A stretch of 64,000 bases of DNA from NCBI RefSeq assembly GCF_029983815.1, contig NZ_JASBYU010000003.1:69010-133009 (forward strand). Direction: 5' to 3'. The DNA is from Lagierella sp. Lineage in GTDB: Bacteria; Bacillota; Clostridia; Tissierellales; Peptoniphilaceae. Below the pieces are notes generated by a model that was given only the letters and a program-made list of their open reading frames with translations, was not told the origin of the DNA and ran no database searches. Positions 1-9,500 of the stretch are shown piece after piece. Each line of letters begins with the position of its first letter. Position 1 is the first letter of the stretch. Made by a program: the position numbers and the translations under genes.

Positions 1-938
1 TCCATTGCTTGGCGAGTTCCCATTGACTCCTTGAGAATCTTAAATTCAACTTCTCCATCGGCACTTTCATGTATTGTTATCAACTCATTAACATTAATTC
101 CATTATCTTCATTTTTTTCAAACATATATATAATCCCCCCTCTTCCAGAAATAACAGCACTGGTTGAATTGGTGGTTTCAAATTCATTCAAAAATTGATT
201 TATAATTTCTTTAGGCATGGATAAGTTGTTAATATCAATTTGTTTGAAATTAACTCTTTTAACCCCAGTATCAAGTAAAGGTAAAAACTCATTAAGCGCA
301 CAAATATATTCCTCAATATATAAATTATCAAGGCGTTGAAAACCATCTGGTGAAAGGATTATTAAATTTTTAAACCAATTAAAAACTTTTTCAAATTCAA
401 GTTCTTGTTGGTCGATTGTATTTGATAAAAATAGCCTATTAGATCTTGTACCCCTTGCTATAGTTGTTAATGTGTTATTATCCTTATATTTTTTCCCTAA
501 AACTATACTTTCTTTATCTCTATCATATAGAAGATGCTTTCTACTACTATTCTCAAATTCAAGTTTTTCCCTTAAAATTCTCTTTTCATCTAGTTCTATG
601 GTTAAATGATAGATATTGTCATCTATCAACATTTGTAGATAAAATTCTGTAGGTTCATATCTTGTCTTCTCATCTAATTCATACTTTTTCACAGGTATTA
701 AAGACTGAATTGAAGGATAATCAACTATTAGATTCCTTATGAAATATAAGGCATCAATTAGATTTGATTTTCCAGAAGCATTCCCACCAAAAATACCTGC
801 TGCAGGTAGAACATTCATAGAAAACTTTGGTATATTTGCTCTTCTTTCATTGTGTTGTTCTTCTCTACTTGAAATAGTCGATATAAAATTTTCTTCTTTA
901 AAAGATTTCCAATTGGACAATCCAAATTCTAATAGCAT
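1..938 (-). CDS. AAA15-type ATP-binding protein, cut by window edge
   Basis: An open frame runs from an ATG at 938 to the window edge, so only about 312 N-terminal residues are visible. The start follows an AGGAGG ribosome binding site at 943-948. The N-terminus reads like the AAA15/AAA21 (SMC/RecF-like) ATPases: a short beta-rich lead, then a Walker A motif GGNASGKS at residues 51-58, followed by a long region rich in helices. The C-terminal signature and Walker B lie outside the window. Members of this group are often found in abortive-infection or other defence loci (COG1106-like), or paired with an RloB-like partner. The partner, if any, would lie to the left and cannot be seen. Family call is firm, function is not. 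Confidence 0.8.
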   Translation of the reverse strand, partial: MLLEFGLSNWKSFKEENFISTISSREEQHNERRANIPKFSMNVLPAAGIFGGNASGKSNLIDALYFIRNLIVDYPSIQSLIPVKKYELDEKTRYEPTEFYLQMLIDDNIYHLTIELDEKRILREKLEFENSSRKHLLYDRDKESIVLGKKYKDNNTLTTIARGTRSNRLFLSNTIDQQELEFEKVFNWFKNLIILSPDGFQRLDNLYIEEYICALNEFLPLLDTGVKRVNFKQIDINNLSMPKEIINQFLNEFETTNSTSAVISGRGGIIYMFEKNEDNGINVNELITIHESADGEVEFKILKESMGTRQAM

Positions 939-1038
939 AAAATCCCTCCTTTTGTTTAATTATATACCACAATTTTGCTTTTTTCAATCTGTAGAAAGGA
1001 TTCCTTTCTTTCGAGCGGAATTTTATTCTATCTTAAAC

Positions 1039-3051
1039 CTACTCACTTCCTTCTATTTCAATCTCATAGTCCTCAGGCAGTCCATAATATTCCTTTACAC
1101 TAGTCAACGCTCCTTTTGCCTTAAGTAAGATTTCTTCAAATTCTTCTTCTGAATCTGAAAGGTTTACAATCGCTCCGCCAACTCCCAAGGTTGTCCTATC
1201 TTTTTCTATTACCGCTGTTCTAATTACGATATTAAAATCCATGGTTTTGTTATTTGAAATATATCCTATGGCTCCAGAGTACACTCCTCTTGGACAGGTC
1301 TCAAGTTCATCTATTAATTCTAAGGTTCTCTTCTTTGGTGCTCCAGTCATGGAACCTCCTGGAAATACTCCTTTTAAAACGTCTACTACATCATATTCTT
1401 CATCAAGCGTTCCACAAACCGTTGTAACCAATTGGTGAAGTGTTGAATAGGTCTCTACTTCCATGAGTTTAGGGACATTTACTGTTCCAATTTTAGAAAT
1501 TTTACCTAAGTCATTTCTTAATAGATCAACTATCATCAGGTTTTCCGACTTTGTTTTTATTTCTTCTTTTAATTCTCTTATTAATTTTTCATCTTCTTCT
1601 TTATTTTCCCCTCTTTTAATAGTTCCTTTTATAGGTTTTGATTCTATAATGCCCTGTCGGTTGAGCTTAATAAATCTTTCCATTGAAGAGCAGGCTATGG
1701 AAATTTCATCAAAGTTTAAAAGGGCAGAGTAAGGTGCAGGGCTAATCCTTCGCAGTATCTCATAATATTTAATAGGGTCAAGTCTATCATGGATATCAAT
1801 TCTATTGGTAAGACAAATCTCGTAGGATTCTCCCTGTGTGATTAATTCTTTGCATTTTTCAATATTTTTGATATAGGTATTTCTATCTTGAAGAAGGGAG
1901 ATTGTCGGTAATTCGTTTTTTGTAGTAATGTCTGTTTGAAGGTTATTTTCTTCAAAAATCAATTCTTTTGCCTTGTCTTGAAAATCTTCATCGTCTTTGT
2001 AACTTAGGACATAAACTTCATTTTCAAGATGGTCTACTATTATCGCCCTGTCAATATATTTAAAGTAGGCATCGGAATAATTATATTCCTTTTTATTATC
2101 AACCAGTATATCCTTCTTCAATTCGTATCCTAAGTATCCAATATATCCTAATTGAAAGTTGCAGGGAATTTCATCAACAAAGTCCCATTCATATAAATTG
2201 TTATCAAAGTAATCAAAAATGTCTCCTCTATATACTTCCTTTTGATTTTTATACTCAACCGTTACTTCTTGACTACCAACATGGTATTTTATTGTTTTAC
2301 ATCTTTTACCATCCGTTAGACCAAAGATGGAAAACCTAGATAAATCCTCATTAACCATGGAACTATCTAACCATAATGTGTTTTTATCATAGCTTAAAAG
2401 GTTATGATATAAGTCTAGTGTTTCTTTATTGAATTTATATTTTCTAAAATCCAAAGGATTTTTTGAATTGTAGAACTCTTTGGATAATCTAAAGAAATTT
2501 TCAATTAATTCTTTTCCAAATTCAGTGCAAATTGACTCAGGGTGAAACTGAACTCCATAAATGGGTTTTGTCTTATGGGAAATACCCATAATTATCCCAT
2601 CAGCCGTTTTTGCATCAATATTAATATCTTCCAAATCCATTTCTTTACATACTAAAGAATGATATCTTGTGACATTAAACCCTTGTTTCAAGCCTTTAAA
2701 TAAAGCATTGTCATTATGAAACACTTTACTTAACTGGCCATGTACCGGTTCTGGTGCAAGCTCAATCTCTCCACCATATAAATAGTAAATACCTTGTTGA
2801 CCTAAACAAACCCCTAGAATAGGCTTGTCAAGTTTTGTTATTATATCTTCGCAAACACCAAAATCTTCTTTACGCTCTGGCCTACCTGGTCCTGGGGAAA
2901 TTAACACATTGTCAAATTTAAGATTTAAAATTTCATCAAAATTCATCTCGTCATTTTTGATTACAATTGGTTTTTCTCCCGAAACTTCCGCAACCAGTTG
3001 GTAAAGGTTAAAAGTATAAGAATCATAATTATCTATAATTAATGTCTTCAT
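1039..3051 (-). CDS. pabAB: Fused aminodeoxychorismate synthase (PabA-PabB)
   Basis: Makes 4-amino-4-deoxychorismate from chorismate and glutamine for folate synthesis, in the cytoplasm. Residues 1-190 are a class I glutamine amidotransferase: oxyanion segment SPGPGRPE, nucleophile C82 in GVCLGQQ, and H170/E172 in FHPES. Residues about 200-670 are the chorismate-binding PabB/TrpE fold. The PIKGTIKRG segment, with Lys in the catalytic position, and GGSMTGAPKKR favour PabB over TrpE. At 670 residues it fits a fused protein. The start follows AGGAGAG. No aminodeoxychorismate lyase (pabC) is adjacent. A U-tailed hairpin at 3104-3147 just upstream suggests it is transcribed separately from the small genes to its right. 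An anthranilate synthase fusion is the less likely alternative. Confidence 0.92.
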   Translation of the reverse strand: MKTLIIDNYDSYTFNLYQLVAEVSGEKPIVIKNDEMNFDEILNLKFDNVLISPGPGRPERKEDFGVCEDIITKLDKPILGVCLGQQGIYYLYGGEIELAPEPVHGQLSKVFHNDNALFKGLKQGFNVTRYHSLVCKEMDLEDINIDAKTADGIIMGISHKTKPIYGVQFHPESICTEFGKELIENFFRLSKEFYNSKNPLDFRKYKFNKETLDLYHNLLSYDKNTLWLDSSMVNEDLSRFSIFGLTDGKRCKTIKYHVGSQEVTVEYKNQKEVYRGDIFDYFDNNLYEWDFVDEIPCNFQLGYIGYLGYELKKDILVDNKKEYNYSDAYFKYIDRAIIVDHLENEVYVLSYKDDEDFQDKAKELIFEENNLQTDITTKNELPTISLLQDRNTYIKNIEKCKELITQGESYEICLTNRIDIHDRLDPIKYYEILRRISPAPYSALLNFDEISIACSSMERFIKLNRQGIIESKPIKGTIKRGENKEEDEKLIRELKEEIKTKSENLMIVDLLRNDLGKISKIGTVNVPKLMEVETYSTLHQLVTTVCGTLDEEYDVVDVLKGVFPGGSMTGAPKKRTLELIDELETCPRGVYSGAIGYISNNKTMDFNIVIRTAVIEKDRTTLGVGGAIVNLSDSEEEFEEILLKAKGALTSVKEYYGLPEDYEIEIEGSE

Positions 3052-3103
3052 TTTCTCTCCTTGATATTAAAATAGCGTTAATAAAATAAACCTTGATTTA
3101 AAA

Positions 3104-3147
3104 AAATCATTCCAACCCTATGATACCATATGCTAGGATTGAAATGA
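3104..3147 (-). terminator. Rho-independent terminator upstream of pabAB
   Basis: On the minus strand two arms of about 14 nt (TCATTTCAATCCTA and TAGGGTTGGAATGA) can pair with a short loop and are followed by seven U residues. It sits 50 bp upstream of the pabAB start. It may end the transcript of the small genes, or act as an attenuator in a pabAB leader; the sequence does not decide. Confidence 0.7.
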
Positions 3148-3245
3148 CTAGTTAGATTACTATGAATTTGATGTTTAGTGAAATCGTGAGTATAGCTAAG
3201 GTTTTAATTTTGGTGTTTTTGGAGTTGGTATAATATCTTGTTTTA

Positions 3246-3265
3246 AAACCCCCGCGTCTGCGGGA
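3246..3265 (-). terminator. GC-rich terminator after the 42-aa gene
   Basis: Minus strand CCCGC-AGAC-GCGGG followed by GGTTTT. It is a compact GC stem in AT-rich surroundings, and ends the region downstream of the small gene at 3419-3547. The remaining 3148-3418 stretch holds only the out-of-frame coding-like segment described in the findings. Confidence 0.7.
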
Positions 3266-3418
3266 ATTATTCAATAACTTCAAACACTTTTTCACATTTT
3301 ATTTCTTTTTATTTTCCTATAGCTCTTTGCCTTTGCACCGTACTTTTCATATACTCTCGATAGGTGTTGGCAAGTACTACTACCAACTGTTCTAGGAGAG
3401 TTTTAACCCTCTTTCTTG

Positions 3419-3547
3419 TTAATTATCATTTTCCTTCATAATCTTTTCAATTTTTTCTACCGCTTCTTCCTTACTTTGAGATGATTCTATAATTTCTACT
3501 ATCATCTTTAAAACCTTTTTAAATTGTTCATTTGTCATACCTTCCAT
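3419..3547 (-). CDS. Small conserved-looking protein, 42 residues
   Basis: A 42-residue frame starts at ATG 3547 after a good AGGAGA ribosome binding site and ends at TAA 3419. The product begins MEGMTNEQFKKVL and is helical and charged, with repeated K/E heptad-like spacing (SKEEAVEKIEKIMKE). It has its own promoter at 3597-3626. Very small proteins beginning with a similar TNEQF segment seem familiar from Firmicutes as unnamed hypothetical proteins, but I do not know a function. It follows the 71-residue gene on the same strand and may belong to the same small mobile or regulatory unit. Confidence 0.6.
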   Translation of the reverse strand: MEGMTNEQFKKVLKMIVEIIESSQSKEEAVEKIEKIMKENDN

Positions 3548-3596
3548 TTTTTGTCTCCTTTTTCTTTTCTTTCACGTCAATTCCTTGATTGTAACT

Positions 3597-3626
3597 AGAT
3601 TATGTCATATTTCAAGATGTTGTCAA
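3597..3626 (-). promoter_or_regulatory. SigA-type promoter for the 42-aa gene
   Basis: Minus strand TTGACA (3621-3626) with an 18-nt gap to TAATCT (3597-3602), or a 17-nt gap to ATAATC. It lies about 50 bp before the 42-residue gene, so that gene can be expressed independently of the CRISPR array transcript. Confidence 0.65.
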
Positions 3627-3676
3627 GTCTTTTTGTGCTTTTGTTTTTAATTTTTTATTCGTATTATTTTCAACGT

Positions 3677-3892
3677 TTAATCATTGTTTTCAGTTTTCTT
3701 GTTAAAGTTTGGGTTTTCTTTTTTGAAAATTTCTTCAAGTTCTTTTATGTCGTCCATATTTTTAGCGTGATATCGTGCAAATGATCGTGCCGAACTCCTT
3801 GAATTTACATATTTATTTCGTGCCTTGTTTTTCTCCCTCCATCTTTGACTTGCTTCCCTTTGGTACTTTGGTGTTTTAAATTCATTTTCCAA
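3677..3892 (-). CDS. Small basic protein of 71 residues after the CRISPR array
   Basis: The frame begins at TTG 3892, seven bases after an AAAGGAG ribosome binding site; an ATG a few bases inside is in another frame, so TTG is chosen. The product is strongly basic in its first 45 residues (YQREASQRWREKNKARNKY, then SRSSARSFARYHAK) and ends in an acidic helix (DDIKELEEIFKKE). The pattern resembles small Firmicute hypothetical proteins carrying an ARSFIR-like segment followed by an EELEEL helix; function is unknown. Its ribosome binding site lies inside the last, degenerate CRISPR repeat, so it may be read from the array transcript. No promoter of its own is evident. Confidence 0.55.
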   Translation of the reverse strand: MENEFKTPKYQREASQRWREKNKARNKYVNSRSSARSFARYHAKNMDDIKELEEIFKKENPNFNKKTENND

Positions 3893-3894
3893 TT

Positions 3895-4656
3895 TATCGC
3901 TCCTTTAATAAAATTACATCATTCTCAAACCTTTTTCATGAATAGGCAGTACGTTCCTATGTCTTACTCCCATATAAAATTACATCATTCTCAAACAGCC
4001 CTGATTATCGCACCAAACAACTCCATGTCTTACTCCCATATAAAATTACATCATTCTCAAACATCTATCCAGTCGTCTACCTCAGCCATCAAGTCTTACT
4101 CCCATATAAAATTACATCATTCTCAAACTTATTATTTGTATCTTGTTTGGTGGATGTTGTCTTACTCCCATATAAAATTACATCATTCTCAAACCAACTT
4201 AAAAAATTACATTTCACCCACTTCGTCTTACTCCCATATAAAATTACATCATTCTCAAACCTTTTATCCTTCCTATAATCTACAACCCCAGTCTTACTCC
4301 CATATAAAATTACATCATTCTCAAACGCTTAATCTGAGGTCTTTTTTTTATCTTTTGTCTTACTCCCATATAAAATTACATCATTCTCAAACATCCGTTG
4401 ATTATTTCCTTTTCTATCGTATGTCTTACTCCCATATAAAATTACATCATTCTCAAACTAAGGTAAGTGAGTTATTGAAGTTGATGGAGTCTTACTCCCA
4501 TATAAAATTACATCATTCTCAAACAAGGTGCTGCAAATAGTGACGTGGCAAGGCGTCTTACTCCCATATAAAATTACATCATTCTCAAACAGTCTGATAG
4601 TGGGAAGATAAGACAAGTTTGTCTTACTCCCATATAAAATTACATCATTCTCAAAC
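3895..4656 (-). CRISPR. Type II-A CRISPR array, 12 repeats and 11 spacers
   Basis: Eleven identical 36-bp repeats start at 3961, 4027, 4093, 4159, 4225, 4291, 4357, 4423, 4489, 4555 and 4621. A twelfth at 3895-3930 keeps only 23 bases. Every spacer is exactly 30 bp, giving a 66-bp period. Read on the minus strand, in the direction of the cas genes, each repeat begins GTTTGAGAATGATG and ends GGGAGTAAGAC. The newest end is at 4656 next to csn2; the degenerate repeat marks the oldest end at 3895. Perfect repeat identity and a good leader suggest recent activity. No spacer target can be named without a search. The long plus-strand open frame across the array is a by-product of the 66-bp period and is not a gene. 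Confidence 0.98.
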
Positions 4657-4712
4657 CTCAAATTTAAAATATTGTCAAATTTTGAAGTTATCAAGATATG
4701 TAATTCACTTTA
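4657..4712 (-). promoter_or_regulatory. CRISPR leader with anchoring motif and promoter
   Basis: Only 56 bp separate the csn2 stop from the first repeat. Directly against that repeat the minus strand reads ATTTGAG (4657-4663), the heptamer known as the leader-anchoring sequence for type II-A spacer integration. A possible promoter is TTGATA (4689-4694), 17 bp, TATTTT (4666-4671), which would start transcription at about the last leader bases. Confidence 0.7.
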
Positions 4713-5375
4713 TTATAACACCCTACATAAGTCTTCATCAAATAAAACAACATTTCTTCCATTAATTACATTAAAATTAGTATGCCTTCTTTCAATATTT
4801 AGAAAAATGATTTTTTTTATTTTCAGATGGTTAATTAATTTTTTAATTTCTTCGCTACTTAAAAACAGCTCTGCATTCTTAGTGACAATAATATCTAAAT
4901 CTTTTAATTCTATCATAATATCAATATAATTTATTAGTTTTTCTAATTCAGTATCAAAACAATCGCAAATTTTCCAATTAATTGATTTTAAAAATTCTCT
5001 ATTTTTAATTTCAGAAGATAATTCTATATCTACATCTAATTGCAAAATTATTTCACTGAAATAGTTAAGGATCTCATTTTTAATATTAACTGTTTTATAA
5101 TCATTAAATTCATCATCCATTATTTTCGAGATTCTATTGTTTATTAAGTTTATGATTTTCCTATCTCCAAAATCCATGTTGTATATATCTGATATGAATT
5201 CAATCTTTTTGATTGGGATGATTTCCTCTTTTTCATAAAACTCTATTAAAAAATCTTCTAAATAACAAGAGTTGATTATTTTTCTATATTCATTTAAATT
5301 TTCAATTATTAATGTTACCATTTCTCCTCTATGAACTACTAGCTGTTCATTTAATAGATAATTAGAAATGTTCAT
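4713..5375 (-). CDS. csn2: Csn2, type II-A adaptation protein
   Basis: A 220-residue protein in the csn2 position, last of cas9-cas1-cas2-csn2. Csn2 forms a calcium-dependent tetrameric ring that slides on DNA ends and works with Cas1-Cas2 during spacer acquisition. The N-terminal half (residues 1-110) is a strand-rich segment with a conserved-looking RGEMVTLI; the C-terminal half is helical and ends with the IIFLNIERRHTNFNVING segment typical of the family's ATPase-like fold. There is no intact Walker A, as expected. It overlaps cas2 by the four bases ATGA, indicating translational coupling. Length fits the common Csn2 subfamily. Identity rests mainly on position and weak sequence resemblance. 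Confidence 0.85.
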   Translation of the reverse strand: MNISNYLLNEQLVVHRGEMVTLIIENLNEYRKIINSCYLEDFLIEFYEKEEIIPIKKIEFISDIYNMDFGDRKIINLINNRISKIMDDEFNDYKTVNIKNEILNYFSEIILQLDVDIELSSEIKNREFLKSINWKICDCFDTELEKLINYIDIMIELKDLDIIVTKNAELFLSSEEIKKLINHLKIKKIIFLNIERRHTNFNVINGRNVVLFDEDLCRVL

Positions 5376-5692
5376 AAAACTATCACTCTTTCATCACTAT
5401 CAACAATATCGGATTTCGAAGATCCAACTATACATTCAATACTTGAAAATTGTTTTTCAGTAATAGACAAAATTTGTACCAAACCATATAAAGGTCTATT
5501 TTTCTTAATTCTTGAGATTAAGTTTTTTTCTACAGTCTGGTTAAGTGCCAACTTAGAATATATTGACTCTTGCAGCATAATAAACCCATCTTTAATAAGA
5601 AAACGTCTAAATTTCCTATACTCTTTCTTATGTTCCAAAGTTTTTACAGGTAAATCAAACATAACTATTATCCTCATAAATCTATAACTCAC
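5372..5692 (-). CDS. cas2: Cas2 endoribonuclease-fold adaptation protein
   Basis: A 106-residue protein whose start overlaps the cas1 stop by four bases and whose stop overlaps csn2 by four bases. The opening MRIIVMFDLPV contains the first beta strand with the conserved Asp of Cas2 (FDLP), followed by the KEYRKFRRFLIKDGF helix and a ferredoxin-like fold. In type II systems Cas2 dimerises and bridges two Cas1 dimers to form the spacer integrase. The size is normal. The more upstream initial MSYRF residues are kept because the coupled ATG overlaps cas1. Confidence 0.95.
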   Translation of the reverse strand: MSYRFMRIIVMFDLPVKTLEHKKEYRKFRRFLIKDGFIMLQESIYSKLALNQTVEKNLISRIKKNRPLYGLVQILSITEKQFSSIECIVGSSKSDIVDSDERVIVL

Positions 5693-6555
5693 AGCTCACA
5701 CTTCACCATATACTCTAAATTTCCTGATTCAATTGCTTGAAAAACTCCTTTACAATATATACTAATAGCATTTCGTAATTCATATGTTCTATTACCAATT
5801 TTAATCGGGCTCATAAATACATCCATTAACTTTAATTTCTCCTCTCTCCCAAATGTCCCTATATTTATATTTATTACTATTTTGTCAATTATTGGTCTGA
5901 ATGGTTCCATCAAATCACTAGACAAATTATAAAAATTAAATTGATTATCATGAAAGATTCCAAGCTCTGTTAAATAACCATTAAGACAGATTTCTCTATT
6001 AAAACTCGATAATATTAAAGAATATCCATAATTTAATGCAGAATTTATTCCATTGTCTAAATTTCTAGTAAAGTCTTTTCCGAATAAAGCATTAAAATAA
6101 ACTTTTGCAGCATGACCTTCTCTGTTAGTAGAATCACCTTTTTTTAAATCTAGTAAATAACCTTCTAAAAGCATATATTCTTCCTTTCCATATTCACATA
6201 ATAATTCTTTCTGATTTTTAATTTTTTGCCTAATAATTTCTGTCCACACTTTTAATTTGTTTTCTTTCTTCCAGTTAATCTGATTTTTTAGCATAAGAGG
6301 CGAATTATATTTTCCGTAATAACTTGTTACTTCACAGAAGGGGCTATAAGTTTCATCACAAAAAATCACTTTCACTTTATTTTTTGATAGTTCCTGAATA
6401 AGTGCTGTGGTGATAGAGACTTGCAAACTCTCTATCACCAAAATATCTATTTCACTAATATGAATTTTTGTTGTAGTATCTTTTCTAACTACCAGATAAT
6501 TCATTTTTAAATCCAATTTAGCTCTTCCTGTAATAATTATTTGTCTCCATCCCAT
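5689..6555 (-). CDS. cas1: Cas1 integrase, type II
   Basis: A 288-residue Cas1 with the type II N-terminus (MGWRQIIITGRAKLDLKMNY). It catalyses integration of new spacers at the leader end of the array. The metal-binding Glu-His-Glu/Asp residues appear to be Glu in TNREGHAAKVYF, His in GIFHDNQFN and Glu in DLMEPFRP. The start lies 19 bp inside the end of cas9, and the stop overlaps cas2 by four bases, so the operon is tightly coupled. Nothing looks truncated. Confidence 0.97.
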   Translation of the reverse strand: MGWRQIIITGRAKLDLKMNYLVVRKDTTTKIHISEIDILVIESLQVSITTALIQELSKNKVKVIFCDETYSPFCEVTSYYGKYNSPLMLKNQINWKKENKLKVWTEIIRQKIKNQKELLCEYGKEEYMLLEGYLLDLKKGDSTNREGHAAKVYFNALFGKDFTRNLDNGINSALNYGYSLILSSFNREICLNGYLTELGIFHDNQFNFYNLSSDLMEPFRPIIDKIVININIGTFGREEKLKLMDVFMSPIKIGNRTYELRNAISIYCKGVFQAIESGNLEYMVKCEL

Positions 6556-9500
6556 ATTTTCAACAAATCCCTTTCTTGTTCAAAAAAACCTGCAGGTGAC
6601 GTATCAATAAGTTTGAACTCATTATATTTCCCTATATTTTTACTAATACTAGTCTTCCCAGAATTCGTACTCCCACCAATTAAGTTTAAATTAGCTTCAC
6701 AAATTACTGATTTCGTAAGCTTTAGAGATTCCTCTAATACTAATAGCATGTCTAAATTTTCTAAGGAACTATTAATAAAATCATACTCTAAAATCGCTGA
6801 TGGAATGGTCTTTCTATTATTAAATGGTTTTTTATTTAATTTGTTTTTGACTATTTCCAGTGCCCTAACAATTTTTTCTCTATCTTCTGGTATAGTAATA
6901 TCTTTGTTATATGATTCAGATTTAAATTTTAAACCTAAAAGATACTTATATAGTTCTTTTTCTTTTAAACTCCAAAAAGGTTCAACCGCCGGCTGTATTG
7001 AAATTTTATTTCCAGTTTTTCCGTTTATTGTATATTTAAATCCATCTACAATTATCTGACTTTTTATTAAAATCTTAGGTATTAAAATCTCAACTTCTTC
7101 TAAACCTAGATAAGTTGTGAGAAAGTCAAGTACTACTTTTTCACCCTTTTGATAAATTTGTGGAACCAAATATTTTGGTATTCCTTCTAAAGATAAGTTA
7201 TCTTTTTTCCTGATTTTAGAACTGACCAAAGCAAAGTATGCTATACCAATTTTAGTATATCCACCATATCTTTTTAGATTAGCTAATCTTGAATCTTCTT
7301 TTAATGGCAAATTTAAAGTACTTTCTTTTATCTCTTCCTTTGATATTGGTTGTTCATTAAAAAGTTGCCCCTTCGAAATATAGTTTTCAACGGTTTTTAA
7401 TACGGAATTCTTTTCTAATGTAAAAAGTACTTTTTGTATATCTCTTTTGTTATCCCATACAACATTTCCGTTTATATCTATAACCGTATTATCAAAAATT
7501 CTATTTAATGAATAAGAGCCTCTATTATTTTTTACATAATTTAAAGGGTTGTTAGTAAATTTTGTATTATAAACATTCCCAACTACTACATTAAGAAATG
7601 CATCATGTGCATGATGTAAATTATCTAAATCTCTAACTTTTAAACAATTAAAATTATGTCTAAATTCAGATATCAGTCCTGCCTTTACATAAACCAGTTT
7701 AGATTGTGGATTCAAGTCTTTTAACAGCTCTCCTGTTATCTTAGTAGTTTGTCTTGTCTCTACTAATTGTCTGTTAATAAATCCTGCTAACTCTTCATCA
7801 GTTAAAGGACTATTACGGATTAGTCTATTAAATTTTTCTTCTGTAATTAATCCTTTTGCTAATAAAAATTCCCACATCTTCTTAATTGAAGGATTATTTC
7901 TAATATCGTGTGCTATCGGATATTTATTTCCTTTTCTTTTGTTTAATATTCGTTTAACTAATACTTTATTGTTAAGAACTGAATCATCCTTTTTTATTGA
8001 ACGTGGAATGATATGATCTACATCATAGAGATTGCTATCCATTATTTTATTAAGATCTATAGTTTCACCTGAATACATACATTTGCAGTTCTGAGTATAA
8101 TAAAGAAACAACCTTTCTTTTCTAAACTCTATTTCGTCTCTATTTTTAATCTCCTGTAATATATCTTTGTTTAATGACGAGTATAATTTGACCAAATTTG
8201 ATTTTCTTGATTCTTTCCTTTCTGGTTTATCTTCTTTACCTCTTGACATTTCTATAAAAATTTTCTTAGGTTCCGATCCAAAAACCTTTTTAATCTCCTC
8301 GACAATAATTAAAGTTTGCCAGACCATTTTTTTAACAGATGGTGATAGTCTTAATTTTTCTAAAATTCCATATGAAAAATCACCTTTAAAGAATTTACCA
8401 TTATACTCTTTTATCTCATTTAAGAAAGTATATCTCCTACTTAATAATTGCATTAGGTTATCATTTTTATTCAATAGAAAACCAATAATTGAGTTGATTT
8501 CTCCTGTTTCGTTATCAACACCTTTTAGCAGTTTTAAAAAATCATTTGAAAAACGACCCCATCCTTCATATTTAAGACTTTCTATCATTTTCTTCTTTTC
8601 ATTCTCTATATAAGGAAACAATTTATTTATCTTCTTTCGTATTATTTTCTTGTTGCCTGAATGGATGGTAATATATTCGATAAGGTTCTCAACTTTTAAC
8701 TCATCGAATTCATCTCCAAGAATTCTCTTAAAATCTACGTATGAACTCATGTTTTCTTTCAACTCATTATCTATACCAGAAATTAAGACATCAGAATCAG
8801 CATAATTTCTGCTAACTAAAAAAGTTTTCAGTTTGTTCAAAGACACTTTTTTATTTTTAGCATATAATTCTTCTATTATCTCTAGTTTTAAATCTCTATC
8901 TAACTTTGTTCCATTTATTTTCAAATTGTTTAGTTCATTTAACACTAAGTATTTTGAATAAAGTAGTGAATGTTTGGCTAAAACATCTTTATCTATTAGA
9001 TAAGTACATTTATTAGTCATCGAACGAATAAATTCTTTTTCAGACTCATCTAAGTCTACAATGTCTTCGAAATTCCAAGGCGTAATTTGTTCAGTTGTAT
9101 TCTTTTTTAATACTATCCAAGAATTTCCACCATTTTTAATATTATGATACGGATTTAACGGACCAACATAATATGGGATTCTAAATTTAAATAATTTTTG
9201 AATTTTCTCTTTTTTTGACAAACCTTTTGTTTCTTTCTCAAAACCAGGATAATCTCTAATAAGAGAATTAAGTATTTTATTTAATTCAATTTCATGTATT
9301 TGATATGGAATTACACTATTCAAATTTGACACTTGCTTTAGCATAAATTCTTCTTTTTCAATGTCGTTTTTTATTTCTTGAAATAGTTCATCGCTTTTAT
9401 CACATATCTCATCAAGCATTTTTAGAACAAATTTGTAAAAGTCTTCACGAGAGCACTTAGGTTTTATTTTTCCTTTGGTAACAACTTTAGTAATATAATT

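Noticed and set aside
3845..4540. Long plus-strand open frame with repeated SYSHIKLHHSQT units
   Set aside because: It is produced by the 66-bp period of the CRISPR array (36-bp repeat plus 30-bp spacer, a multiple of three) and is not a repeat protein.
4458..4694. Minus-strand open frame across array and leader
   Set aside because: It repeats FENDVILYGSKT, again the translated CRISPR repeat.
6541..8613. Plus-strand open frames inside cas9
   Set aside because: They are shadows of the cas9 reading frame on the opposite strand, with no ribosome binding site or sensible composition.
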